Origin: Dethiosulfovibrio faecalis
GTDB taxonomy: Bacteria; Synergistota; Synergistia; Synergistales; Dethiosulfovibrionaceae
Direction of reading: 5' to 3'
Assembly: GCF_021568795.1 (NCBI RefSeq)
Contig: NZ_JAKGUE010000001.1
Coordinates: forward strand, 62,001-126,000
Length of the DNA: 64,000 nt
In this document: piece by piece, positions 26,129 through 38,366 of the stretch
Numbering within the stretch: the stretch's first letter is position 1
How the letters are laid out: each line of letters starts with the position of its first letter
Made by a program: the position numbers and the translations under genes
The notes under the pieces: model-generated
What the model was told of the DNA's origin: nothing
The model's input: the letters and a program-made list of their open reading frames with translations, nothing else
Databases searched by the model: none

Positions 26129-28972
26129 ATGATCAAAAAAAAGAATTTATTGAAGAAAAACGTCGCTCTCGGCAAACCTGACGGCGGAAACCTTTTCGAT
26201 GAAGAGGTTGTGTCAGATGATGGGCCGGTGAAATGCCTCGGTCTGGAATTTGAAAACGACGACGCCAGGCGTGCCCACTTTACGGAGGAACTGCGCAAAA
26301 AACTGCAGGATCCGGAATTCCGCAAGATTGAGGGCTTTCCGATCGGTGAAGATGAGGACATCCTAAAACTGAGCGATCCGCCATATTACACCGCCTGCCC
26401 GAACCCATGGATTGCCGATTTTATTGATGAATGGGAAAGGCAGAAGCCGGAAAAGCCAGCGGATTATCATTATCATCGGGAGCCTTTTGCAGCTGATGTC
26501 AGTGAAGGAAAAAACGACCCGATCTACAATGCTCACTCCTATCATACCAAGGTGCCTCACAAAGCAATTATGCGCTACATCCTGCATTACACCGAACCGG
26601 GCGACATTGTTTTTGATGGTTTCTGTGGAACCGGAATGACAGGTGTGGCTGCCCAGATGTGTGGTGATCGGGATGTGGTCACGTCGCTTGGTTATCAAGT
26701 GAAACCAGATGGTACTATTCTTCAGGAAGAGACTGATGAGGATGGCAAAAAAGTATGGAAACCCTTCTCAAAACTCGGCGCTCGCAAGGCCGTGTTAAAT
26801 GACCTGTCTCCTGCGGCTACCTTTATCGCTTACAACTACAACACACCGGTTGATGTTTATGCATTTGAGAGGGAGGCAAAACGTATTCTCGCTGAAGTGG
26901 AAGAGGAATGCGGCTGGATGTATGAAACACTTCATACGGATGGTAAGACGAAAGGCAAGATTAATTATGCTGTGTGGAGTGATGTGTTCGTTTGCCCTGA
27001 ATGTGCTGGTGAGGTTGTGTTTTGGGATGCCGCGGTCGATAAAGAAGCAGGAAAAGTTAGAGACTCTTTCCCATGTCCACATTGTCACGCTGAATTAACT
27101 AAACGAAAAATGGAACGTGCCTGGACAACGAAATTTGATTCCGCCCTGAATGATTCTGTTAAACAGGCAAAGCAAGTGCCCGTTATTATTAATTATTCGA
27201 TAAAAGACCAGAGTGGTCGTTTTGAAAAAAGTCCGGATAAAAACGATTTAACACTGATTGAGAAAATTGAGAACAGCGAAATCCATTACTGGTTTCCAAA
27301 TTATCGCATGATGAAAGGAAAAGAAACCCGCCGCAATGATCCTGCTGGTATCACCCATGTGCATCATTTCTATACAAAAAGAAATTTATGTGTGTTAGCT
27401 GCTGTTAGAATAAGAAGCTCTTCAAGTTTTTTGATTAGTCAACTTGCTATGTGGTGGACGTTAACAAAACTCTATAGATATAGATGGGCGGGTGGAATAG
27501 CGGGTGCTGGGGGTGGCCCAATGGCAGGAACATTATACATTCCATCTTTGATTAAAGAAATTTCAGTATTGGTCTCTGCAGTGGACGTATTCAATAAGAA
27601 TATTCGCAAAAAAAAATTATTTGCGAACTTCTTGAGGCACCCGCTTTCAACGAGTTCCGCTAATTGGATTGATTATAACAACAACAGTGTGGATTACATC
27701 TTTACGGATCCACCTTTCGGAGCCAATCTCAATTACTCAGAGCTTAGCTTCATTTGGGAATCATGGTTAAAAGTATGGACGAATAACGTGCCAGAGGCTA
27801 TTGAAAACTCTGTTCAAGGCAAGGGCGCTACAGAGTATCGAAACTTAATGGCTGGCTGCTTCAAAGAAGCCTACCGAGTGCTAAAGCCTGGTCGCTGGAT
27901 GACGGTTGAGTTTTCAAACACCAAAGCATCGGTTTGGAGTAGTATCCAAACAGCCCTTACTGAAGCTGGATTTATTGTAGCAAACGTTTCGGCCCTCGAT
28001 AAGAAGCAAGGAAGTTTTAAGGCAGTAACAACGTTAACAGCTGTTAAACAAGACCTTGTTATCTCAGCCTATAAACCCAATGGTGGCTTTGAAGAGAGGT
28101 TCGAGGAAGAGGCTAAATCTGAAGAGGGTGTCTGGGATTTCATCCAAACTCACTTAAAATACCTACCAGTAACTAAAAAACTGGGATTGGACTTTGTCGC
28201 AATACCTGAACGTGACCCACGAATCCTTTACGATCAGGTTATTGCCTATTACGTGCGCAAAGGCTACAACGTTCCCATCGACAGCCAAGATTTTCAGCTT
28301 GGCTTATCACAACGTTTCCCCGAGCGTGATGGCATGTACTTCCTGCCGGAACAGGTGGCGGAATACGACCGTAAGAAGATGATCGGTGGCGGCAGGCCAC
28401 TGCAACAGTCGCTGTTTATTTCCGATGAAGCATCGGCCATCGAATGGCTTCGCAGTCTTTTGCGTGACAAGCCGCAGAGCTTTCAGGATATCAATCCACT
28501 CTTTATGAAGGAGATTGGTGGCTGGAGCAAAAGTGAGATAGGCTTGGAGCTCTCCACACTGCTGGAGCAGAACTTCCTGGCATACGACGGCAAAGGCCCC
28601 GTTCCCGACCAGATCCACAGCTACCTCTCCAGTAACTGGAAGGATATGCGTAATCTGCCGAAAGAGGATCCGGCGTTAGTCGCCAAAGCCAAAAATCGCT
28701 GGTATGTGCCCGATCCTAACAAAGCGGGGGACCTTGAAAAACTGCGCGAAAAAGCCCTCTTGAAAGAGTTTGAAGAATACAAGCAGGCCAAAAAGAAGCT
28801 CAAAATATTCCGGCTTGAGGCGGTTCGCGCTGGATTCAAGAAAGCGTGGCAGGAACGGGACTATAAAGTGATTATCGCCGTAGCCGAAAAAATCCCGAAC
28901 AACGTGCTTGAGGAAGATCCCAAGCTGCTCATGTGGTACGACCAAGCGGTTACACGGGTGGGAGACGAGTAA
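26129..28972 (+). CDS. pglXI: BREX-3 adenine-specific DNA methyltransferase PglXI
   Basis: This enzyme modifies adenine in the host DNA at the system's recognition site, marking self. The protein has 947 residues. The SAM-binding motif FDGFCGTGMTG is near residue 160. A catalytic-type motif TDPPFGANLNYSEL is near 527, and another DPPYYTACPNP near residue 83. Two CxxC pairs (CPEC, CPHC) near 289-316 form a probable zinc ribbon inserted between the motifs. Recognition sequence cannot be predicted. It starts 24 bases after brxC, and its stop overlaps the next start (TAATG). Confidence 0.88.
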   Translation: MIKKKNLLKKNVALGKPDGGNLFDEEVVSDDGPVKCLGLEFENDDARRAHFTEELRKKLQDPEFRKIEGFPIGEDEDILKLSDPPYYTACPNPWIADFIDEWERQKPEKPADYHYHREPFAADVSEGKNDPIYNAHSYHTKVPHKAIMRYILHYTEPGDIVFDGFCGTGMTGVAAQMCGDRDVVTSLGYQVKPDGTILQEETDEDGKKVWKPFSKLGARKAVLNDLSPAATFIAYNYNTPVDVYAFEREAKRILAEVEEECGWMYETLHTDGKTKGKINYAVWSDVFVCPECAGEVVFWDAAVDKEAGKVRDSFPCPHCHAELTKRKMERAWTTKFDSALNDSVKQAKQVPVIINYSIKDQSGRFEKSPDKNDLTLIEKIENSEIHYWFPNYRMMKGKETRRNDPAGITHVHHFYTKRNLCVLAAVRIRSSSSFLISQLAMWWTLTKLYRYRWAGGIAGAGGGPMAGTLYIPSLIKEISVLVSAVDVFNKNIRKKKLFANFLRHPLSTSSANWIDYNNNSVDYIFTDPPFGANLNYSELSFIWESWLKVWTNNVPEAIENSVQGKGATEYRNLMAGCFKEAYRVLKPGRWMTVEFSNTKASVWSSIQTALTEAGFIVANVSALDKKQGSFKAVTTLTAVKQDLVISAYKPNGGFEERFEEEAKSEEGVWDFIQTHLKYLPVTKKLGLDFVAIPERDPRILYDQVIAYYVRKGYNVPIDSQDFQLGLSQRFPERDGMYFLPEQVAEYDRKKMIGGGRPLQQSLFISDEASAIEWLRSLLRDKPQSFQDINPLFMKEIGGWSKSEIGLELSTLLEQNFLAYDGKGPVPDQIHSYLSSNWKDMRNLPKEDPALVAKAKNRWYVPDPNKAGDLEKLREKALLKEFEEYKQAKKKLKIFRLEAVRAGFKKAWQERDYKVIIAVAEKIPNNVLEEDPKLLMWYDQAVTRVGDE

Positions 28973-30780
28973 TGACGGAACAAGAAATTTTTGATCTTCT
29001 TAATCAGCATGAGTGGAAGGATGTTGAGTTTAAAGAAGCCCGAACTTCAGTTCCTAAGAGTGCTTATGAATCTGTCTCTGCCTTTGCTAATACTGAAGGT
29101 GGGCACCTTGTTTTTGGTGTAAAAAAAGATGGTTCCGATTTCGAGGTTGTTGGGGTCATAGATGTAGACAAGGTTCAGAACGATTTCATTACAGCTCTCA
29201 GGCAAAAGGACAAAATCAGTTGCATCATCGATGTAAAAGAGGACTTGAAAACGGTTTCGGAAAAAGACCTGCTTATTTTTTATATCCCGGAAGCAAATCG
29301 TTCTGAAAAACCAGTTTACCTGAGTGGTGATATGAAAAGAAGCTTTCTCCGCAAAGGTGCATGTGATGTCAAATGCTCTGATGCAGAATTGAAACGCCTG
29401 CTGAGCGATGCGTCAAAGGATCGATATGATGGTGGCACTGTTAATTATGATATCGGTAAATGCTTCAACTCAAAGGATATTGCCTGGTATCGTCGCCAAT
29501 ATGAAGAAAAAGCTGGAACACGAAGTTATGCTGATTTAGATGATGAAGAGTTTTTGTTTCAATTTGGCTTGGTTAAAGAGACTGAATCGGGTCGAAAACC
29601 AACCGTTGCTTCCATACTTCTATTTGGTCAGGATGGCTATCTGAGAGGTTTTCTGCCAAGGCCGATTATTGACTGCCAGCGTTATCTCTATAAGTCCGAT
29701 GCCATCGGTATTGAGCGCTGGCATGATCGGATCGTTTGCGATTACAATCTTATACAGACTTGGGCCTCGATCATGGAATGGTATTATCGCTTTGCAGAAA
29801 TTCCTTTTGAAGTTGATCCCAGAACCATGCAGCGGAAGGACCAGCCTGTTGACTACATTCCTTTCCGTGAAGCCATTGTAAATATGTTGATTCATCAGGA
29901 TTACTCGGATCATGTCCGCAAGCCTGTTATTCAGCATTTTTCTGATTTAACCCGCTTCTGGAATCCAGGTGATGCGTTTGCTTCAGTCGAAGATTTACTC
30001 GATCCCGGCGAAAAAGAGACAAGAAATCCACTGATTGTCAGTGCTTTCAGGCGAATAGGATTCAGTGAAAACGCTGGTTGGGGTTTGCGTGATGTGTTCA
30101 AGTCATGGCGGGGATTGGGTCATGTTCCTCCCGAGATTATCAATGATAAACCAAAGAAAGCTTTCGAACTTATTTTAAAAAAGGAAATATTGATTTCAAA
30201 CTATCAACGAAAGTTCCAAGAAGCTATCGGCGTTCATCTCTCTGAAGATGAAGCCGCTGTGTTTGCATTTGCATGTAAAAAGTTTACACCGTTTTCTCTG
30301 AGTGAAATAAGAGCTGTCATTAACAAACCTGTCTCCACCTGTACTGATGTGGCAAATCAGCTGGTTAATCAGGTTTTGCTGGTAAAACTGGCAGATAGCC
30401 TCTTTGAACTAACACCCGTTATGAGACAGAGGTTTCAGGCCGAGACCCAAGTCGAGGCCTATGTTGAGGAACAAGAGGCCCAAGTCGAGGCCTATGTTGA
30501 GGAACAAGAGGCCCAAGTCGAGGCCCATGTAAGCCTGACATCTACAGAGCGAAAAATTTTGTTTGCATTAGTAGAAAACGAGAAATCAGCCAAGGAACTC
30601 ACTAAAGCCGCTGGTTATAAATCCAGGACCGGTAATTTCAAGCGTAGTCTTGAGAAATTATTGTCAGAAAAACTGATCCAAATGACAAACCCTGAAAATC
30701 CCAAGGCCAGCAACCAGAAATATGTTATTTCTGAACACGGTTTCAGACTTTTAAAAGCATGGGAGGATCCGAGTGACTAA
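28972..30780 (+). CDS. Schlafen AlbA_2-domain ATP-binding protein inserted in the BREX operon
   Basis: A 602-residue protein of the COG2865 type. The N-terminal AlbA_2 domain is marked by EFKEARTSVPK and AFANTEGGHLVFGV (residues about 20-55). A GHKL-like ATP-binding region follows (IVNMLIHQDYS, then GFSENAGWGLRDVF). A Gln/Glu repeat linker comes next, then a C-terminal winged helix (ERKILFALVENEKSAKEL). Relatives are treated as DNA- or RNA-binding regulators or possible nucleases. It is not one of the six core BREX-3 genes. ATG 28972 shares a base with the pglXI stop, so it is co-translated. Confidence 0.8.
   Translation: MTEQEIFDLLNQHEWKDVEFKEARTSVPKSAYESVSAFANTEGGHLVFGVKKDGSDFEVVGVIDVDKVQNDFITALRQKDKISCIIDVKEDLKTVSEKDLLIFYIPEANRSEKPVYLSGDMKRSFLRKGACDVKCSDAELKRLLSDASKDRYDGGTVNYDIGKCFNSKDIAWYRRQYEEKAGTRSYADLDDEEFLFQFGLVKETESGRKPTVASILLFGQDGYLRGFLPRPIIDCQRYLYKSDAIGIERWHDRIVCDYNLIQTWASIMEWYYRFAEIPFEVDPRTMQRKDQPVDYIPFREAIVNMLIHQDYSDHVRKPVIQHFSDLTRFWNPGDAFASVEDLLDPGEKETRNPLIVSAFRRIGFSENAGWGLRDVFKSWRGLGHVPPEIINDKPKKAFELILKKEILISNYQRKFQEAIGVHLSEDEAAVFAFACKKFTPFSLSEIRAVINKPVSTCTDVANQLVNQVLLVKLADSLFELTPVMRQRFQAETQVEAYVEEQEAQVEAYVEEQEAQVEAHVSLTSTERKILFALVENEKSAKELTKAAGYKSRTGNFKRSLEKLLSEKLIQMTNPENPKASNQKYVISEHGFRLLKAWEDPSD
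30448..30531 (+). repeat. 33-bp in-frame repeat, 2.5 copies
   Basis: Units at 30448-30480 and 30481-30513 are identical, and a partial third follows. Each encodes QVEAYVEEQEA in the linker between the ATP-binding and winged-helix parts. Confidence 0.9.
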
Positions 30781-30806
30781 TTTGGCGTCGATGGAGATCG
30801 TTGTCT

Positions 30807-33675
<2,869 letters not shown>

Positions 33676-33683
<8 letters not shown>

Positions 33684-35670
33684 CTGGCGAAGCACCATCC
33701 TTGAAAATTTTGTACCGAATGTCGCCAAACTGACGCTGGTATCTGATCCTGATTGCCTGCTGACCGAGGAAAAACTGGCAATGGGGCTGCGAGACCGTGG
33801 GTTTGATCTCATCGAGTTTAATGACCCCATGGAGTTCAGATATGCCTATGAGTCGAAATATCGATCCATTTGGGACCGGGGCGAATATACCGATTTGGTT
33901 GTGGTCCTTCGCTTGCAGAATGCTGAGCTGGAATCGCTGCCTTACGACCTGCTCCAGGCTGGCCGCAAACTGTCGTTCAACCTGGGTGACCTCTTCCCCA
34001 ATCTGAGCTACCCGGTCATTGAGAAACTCGACCGGGGCTTGCTGGACTTGCTTTATGAAGCCCAGCGCAAGTCGCCACCGGATCGCATGGGCGACAACAC
34101 CACCAAGGATTTTATCCTTCGACATGTATTTGGTGTGGCACCAGAACTCATATCCACAGAGGTTGAGCTTCTCCGCTTTTTGTTGCGGTTACACTACGGG
34201 AATTTGGCAATACCATCAATGCTGGCAGATAGGTTGGTTGATGTATTTGAAAGCAGTGGAAGTTTTAAAGGCTGGAGTCTGTCTCAGATCATTCCAGATG
34301 CAGAGCAGTTCTTTGTATTCATACAGGAACGCTGGCCAATATTCCTTGAAAACCTGAATCAAGCAAATCAGGTCAAAGAAGATTCTGAAGCCTACGGCTT
34401 AAAGTTCCAAGGGCCTGTGATACTTCCTTTCGACCATCAAGATATTAGGGTTTATATCGATAATTTATTTGTTGAGGGTAAACTTACACCGGTCGACTTG
34501 CCCGGCATGGATATAGCGAAAGATTCGTGGGTTTTAAGCGGTATTTCAGCAGCCCAATCAGATGGCGAGGGTCTCAGGATTTCTCGGCTGTTTGAGATTG
34601 TTGATACAGCCGACTTATCGACGGATTCGAGATACACTGACTGGATTGCGTTCTCCATGAAATGGGCGGAGCTTTCAGCGCTCATACATACGGCAAGCAA
34701 TGCCCGGTATAAGAAGCGTTATAGTGAAATAGGTCAAAAGCTGAATAGCTGCTTTGCCGATTGGCTGGAAACTCATTATGCTAGCCTTATAAACCTACCG
34801 CCCTCAACTCCAGCAATGTTGCACCACGTGCCGCGACATCTGGCCCGATCCATTGAAGATCAAAAGAATAAAAAGATAGCACTGGTGGTTATAGATGGCC
34901 TTTCGCTGGACCAGTGGATAACGGTTCGAAACATAATCCAGAAGCAAAACAGCGATCTTGTCCTGCGCGAATCAGCAACGTTCGCGTGGATACCAACGCT
35001 CACGTCTGTTTCACGACAAGCCATATTTTCAGGCAAGCCGCCGATTTATTTTCCCTCTTCCATCAACTCAACAAACAGCGAAGAGAAACTGTGGAAACAG
35101 TTTTGGCAAGGCCATGATGTTCCGAAGCTGGAGATCATTTATAAACGCAGTCTCGGAGATGGTGATGCCGAGGTCGTTATGGATAACTTAATCAATCCGG
35201 CACATACTAAGATCATTGGGCTGGTAATCGATAAAGTTGACAAGATCATGCATGGAATGCAGCTCGGAGCGGCAGGCATGCATAATCAGATAGATCAATG
35301 GTGCCGAGGTGAATACCTGACCTCTCTGCTTAATTATCTGAGTAACCATGGCTATGAAATTTGGATAACCTCAGATCATGGCAACGTAGAATCGATAGGC
35401 AAGGGACGACCAACGGAAGGTGCTATTGCGGAGAGCCGTGGAGAAAGGGTTCGTATATATCCGACACCGGAACTGCGCTCACAGGTCTCTTCTATATTTC
35501 CCTTTGCGCGAGAATGGCTTCCGTCGGGGCTGCCAGACAATTATTTCCCATTAGTTGCCTCCGGGAATGATGCATTTGTTGATGAAGGAAAGTTGATTGT
35601 CGGCCATGGAGGTGTTGCTATCGAAGAAGTTATTGTGCCTCTGATCAAAGTAGAAAGGAGGACACAATAA
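33676..35670 (+). CDS. pglZ: BREX-3 PglZ, alkaline-phosphatase-like domain protein
   Basis: The hallmark protein of BREX systems, 664 residues. The N-terminal WRSTILENFVPNVAKLTLVSDPDCLL is typical. The phosphatase-fold metal-binding positions are visible as VIDGLSLDQW near residue 405, TSDHGN near 565 and GHGGVAIEEVIVP near 642. GTG 33676 is preferred over an ATG at 33664 because GGAGGT sits 5 bases before it. The stop TAA overlaps the start of the next gene by one base. Confidence 0.88.
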
Positions 35671-36425
35671 TGAGAAAGCGACACGACAAACTGGGCATCA
35701 AGCAGACCATTCAAAAACACTGGATGGACTATGTTGTTAAAATGATGTTGGCTGGATTCAGGGAAAAAGAAATTAGAATGGAATTAGATGAATTTTTAGC
35801 AACGCAAAAACAAAGCGGTGGTACCGGTCAGAGAGGTAAAAAAACATATGGCATGGCTATCAGTATCCTCGCATCGTGGTTTGCACCGGATAAAGATTTA
35901 ATTCCCTTTAGGGATCATGCTCTTGCACTTATTCGGAATGAGAATCCCCGAAACTGGCTTCCGTATCACTGGGCGGTTATCTCTGCGTCATATCCCTTCT
36001 GGTTTAATGTCGCAAAACAGACTGGGAGGCTTTTCAGCCTCCAAGATCAGATTACACAGGTTCAAGTTTTCTCCCGGCTCAAAGAGCAATACGGCGACAG
36101 GGAAACGGTGGCTAGAAATGCCCGGTATACAGTCCGATCTTTTGTTGCGTGGGGCGTGTTAAAGGATTCCAATGCCAAAGGCTGCTATGAACAATGCAAA
36201 CCGACGTCGGTCAGTGAACCGAACCTGACAATTCTTTTATACGAAGCCGCTCTATATGCTGATAAAGAAGGAAAAGCCGCTCTTGGATTATTGAAAAGCA
36301 ACCCGGCATTCTTCCCATTTCAATTACCCGTATTGACAGGCGACTACATCTCACAGCAGAGTAATACTATTGATGTCGTCCGCTACGGACTGGATGATGA
36401 GCTTTTGAAGCTGAAGTATTTATAA
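35670..36425 (+). CDS. brxA: BREX-3 BrxA-family protein
   Basis: A 251-residue soluble protein, last in the operon. In BREX the small BrxA-type (DUF1819) protein is a helical DNA-binding protein required for defence. Visible features are a basic N-terminus (RKRHDKLGIKQTIQKHW), helical spacing throughout, and TYRSFVAWGVL-like winged-helix spacing in the middle (YTVRSFVAWGVLKDS). Family assignment rests partly on position after pglZ. The right-hand 15-bp repeat begins 4 bases after its stop. Confidence 0.72.
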   Translation: MRKRHDKLGIKQTIQKHWMDYVVKMMLAGFREKEIRMELDEFLATQKQSGGTGQRGKKTYGMAISILASWFAPDKDLIPFRDHALALIRNENPRNWLPYHWAVISASYPFWFNVAKQTGRLFSLQDQITQVQVFSRLKEQYGDRETVARNARYTVRSFVAWGVLKDSNAKGCYEQCKPTSVSEPNLTILLYEAALYADKEGKAALGLLKSNPAFFPFQLPVLTGDYISQQSNTIDVVRYGLDDELLKLKYL

Positions 36426-36428
36426 AAG

Positions 36429-36443
36429 GATATTGTACGTTAT
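36429..36443 (+). repeat. Right copy of the 15-bp direct repeat
   Basis: Identical to 21656-21670. It lies immediately after the brxA stop and before the terminator shared with the purine operon. Confidence 0.6.
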
Positions 36444-36513
36444 CTATCCTCCAGAATGCTATAAGGGAAAACTTGGGTATTCAGGATGAAAGAAAATACT
36501 AAAGTCCATGTCG

Positions 36514-36563
36514 AAAAGCAGTCTTCCCCGCCCTCTATCAAGAGGGCGGGGAAGACTGCTTTT
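36514..36563. terminator. Very strong bidirectional terminator
   Basis: A perfect 23-bp stem (36514-36536 with 36541-36563) and a 4-base loop, with A-rich and T-rich sides so that it can terminate in both directions. It ends the purine operon on the minus strand and shields it from the BREX operon. Confidence 0.95.
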
Positions 36564-36571
36564 TTCTGGGG

Positions 36572-37087
36572 CTATTTAAACGCTTCCTCCGGCACCTCCG
36601 GAAGCTCCAGGGTCGATCTGGATTTGCGGACCTTTTCGGCCTGTTCCACCCGGAGGTCTTCCAGGTTTTTCGCTGTTTTTTCGTCCAGGAGGGCCACTAT
36701 CCTGGCAGCCAGAAGGGCGGCGTTGGCCCCTCCGTCTATTCCTACCGACGCCACGGGAACGCCCGGAGGCATCTGGGCCACCGAGTAGAGGGCGTCCAGC
36801 CCTCCCACGGTTCCGGCGGAAACCGGAACCCCTATGACCGGCAGGGAAGTGTGGGCGGCCAGCACGCCGGGAAGGGCGGCGGAAAGTCCCGCCACGGCTA
36901 TGATGGCCATTAGCCCTCGTTTTTCTCCGTTGGCGGCGTAGGCCGCAGCGTCCTCCGGGGTTCTGTGGGCGGAGGCCACCGTCACCTCGTAGGGGATCTG
37001 GAGCTTGTCCAGCATGTCTCCCGCTTTTTTGGCGATCGCTTTGTCGCTTGCCGATCCCAGAACTATGCCTATCTTTGCCTTGGTCAT
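36572..37087 (-). CDS. purE: N5-carboxyaminoimidazole ribonucleotide mutase / AIR carboxylase catalytic subunit PurE
   Basis: It forms CAIR, step 6 of purine synthesis. The 171 residues carry GSASDKAIAKKA, SAHRTPEDAA (catalytic His), AVAGLSAALPGV, and QMPPGVPVASVGI followed by NAALLAARI. The family length is about 160. No purK lies in the operon; class I enzymes depend on PurK, so either purK is elsewhere or this variant uses CO2 and AIR directly. It is the last gene of the operon. Its ATG overlaps the purD stop by 4 bases. Confidence 0.93.
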   Translation of the reverse strand: MTKAKIGIVLGSASDKAIAKKAGDMLDKLQIPYEVTVASAHRTPEDAAAYAANGEKRGLMAIIAVAGLSAALPGVLAAHTSLPVIGVPVSAGTVGGLDALYSVAQMPPGVPVASVGIDGGANAALLAARIVALLDEKTAKNLEDLRVEQAEKVRKSRSTLELPEVPEEAFK

Positions 37088-38364
37088 CTGTCTTCCTCCC
37101 TCGGTCTCTCCGTGTTTGCCGCTATGTCCTTTCGATAGAAAGCTCCCTGGAATTTTATTTTTTCGGCTTTTCCGTAGGCCCTTTTTCTGGCCTCGTCGTG
37201 GGTATCTCCTGTGCCAACCACGGAAAGCACCCTTCCCCCCGCCGTAACCGTCTTGCCGTTTTTAAGCGCCGTTCCCGCCTGGAAGACTGTAACTCCTTCC
37301 TCTTCGTCGTTCAGTCCCTCTATGGGATATCCCTTTTCGTAGCTGCCCGGGTATCCTTCCGAGGCTATGACCAGGTTGACCGAGCACAGGTCCTTGAGAG
37401 ACCACTTGGCCTCCGAGAGTTTTCCCTGGGCGCATCGGAGACAGGCCTCCAGCCAGTCGCCGTCGAAGAGGGGAAGCAGTGCCTGGGTCTCCGGGTCTCC
37501 CAGCCTGACGTTGTACTCCAGCAGGTCGATCCTGCCCTCCGGAGAGACCATCAGCCCCGCGTATATGACGCCACGGTAGTCTATGCCGTCTTTTTTCAGT
37601 CCCGACAGGGTTTTCTCCACGATCTCTTGCTCTATCTTTTTGGTCATCTCGGGGTCCACCCAGGGAACCGGAGCGTAGGCTCCCATTCCTCCGGTGTTGG
37701 GGCCTCTGTCCCCGTCGAAGGCCCTTTTATGGTCCTGGCTGGTGTGGAGGAGTCTCCATGTCTCTCCGTCGGTGATTATCATCACAGAGACCTCCCGTCC
37801 CGTAAGGCCGTTTTCCACCACGAGGGTCTTTCCGGCCTCGCCCAGCGATCCGTCCAGGAGCTCTTTGCAGGAGTCCAGCGCCTGGGAGAGGTCGTCGGAG
37901 ATGAAAACTCCCTTTCCCGCCGCAAGGCCGTCGGCTTTCACTATGTAGGGGGGCTTCCTTCCCTCCAGGGTCTCTCTCGCCTTGTCCATGCTGCGGCATA
38001 TTTTGAACGGGGCGGTGGGTATGCCGTGTCTGGCCATGAATTCCTTGGAGTAGGCCTTGCTGGCCTCCAGCATGGCTCCGGCCTTTCCCGGACCGAACAC
38101 CGGAATACCGGCCCTGCGAAGTTCGTCGGAGACGCCGGATACCAAAGGCGCCTCCGGGCCCACCACGACCAGGCTTATCGAGAGGTCCTCGGCTAGTTTT
38201 ACGACCGATTTCCCGTCGCAGGGATTCCCTTCGTGGCATGTGGCTATCCCGGCTATCCCCGGGTTGCCCGGCAGGACGTGCAGTTCGTCGCAGAGGGGCG
38301 ATTTAGCCAGGGCCCAGGCTATGGCGTGTTCTCTACCGCCTCCGCCGAGTACGAGTACCTTCAT
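37084..38364 (-). CDS. purD: Phosphoribosylamine-glycine ligase
   Basis: An ATP-grasp ligase making GAR from phosphoribosylamine and glycine. The 426 residues fit. The N-terminus MKVLVLGGGGREHAIAWAL is the PRA-binding motif. ATP-grasp elements include PYIVKADGLAAGKGVF and GGMGAYAPVPW, and LEYNVRLGDPETQALLPL holds metal ligands (the usual NxRFGDPE appears as NVRLGDPE). It is two bases from purH and overlaps purE. Confidence 0.96.
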   Translation of the reverse strand: MKVLVLGGGGREHAIAWALAKSPLCDELHVLPGNPGIAGIATCHEGNPCDGKSVVKLAEDLSISLVVVGPEAPLVSGVSDELRRAGIPVFGPGKAGAMLEASKAYSKEFMARHGIPTAPFKICRSMDKARETLEGRKPPYIVKADGLAAGKGVFISDDLSQALDSCKELLDGSLGEAGKTLVVENGLTGREVSVMIITDGETWRLLHTSQDHKRAFDGDRGPNTGGMGAYAPVPWVDPEMTKKIEQEIVEKTLSGLKKDGIDYRGVIYAGLMVSPEGRIDLLEYNVRLGDPETQALLPLFDGDWLEACLRCAQGKLSEAKWSLKDLCSVNLVIASEGYPGSYEKGYPIEGLNDEEEGVTVFQAGTALKNGKTVTAGGRVLSVVGTGDTHDEARKRAYGKAEKIKFQGAFYRKDIAANTERPREEDR

Positions 38365-38366
38365 GG

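Noticed and set aside
30448-30531. Short CRISPR-like array
   Set aside because: The repeats are contiguous, without spacers, in frame within a coding sequence.
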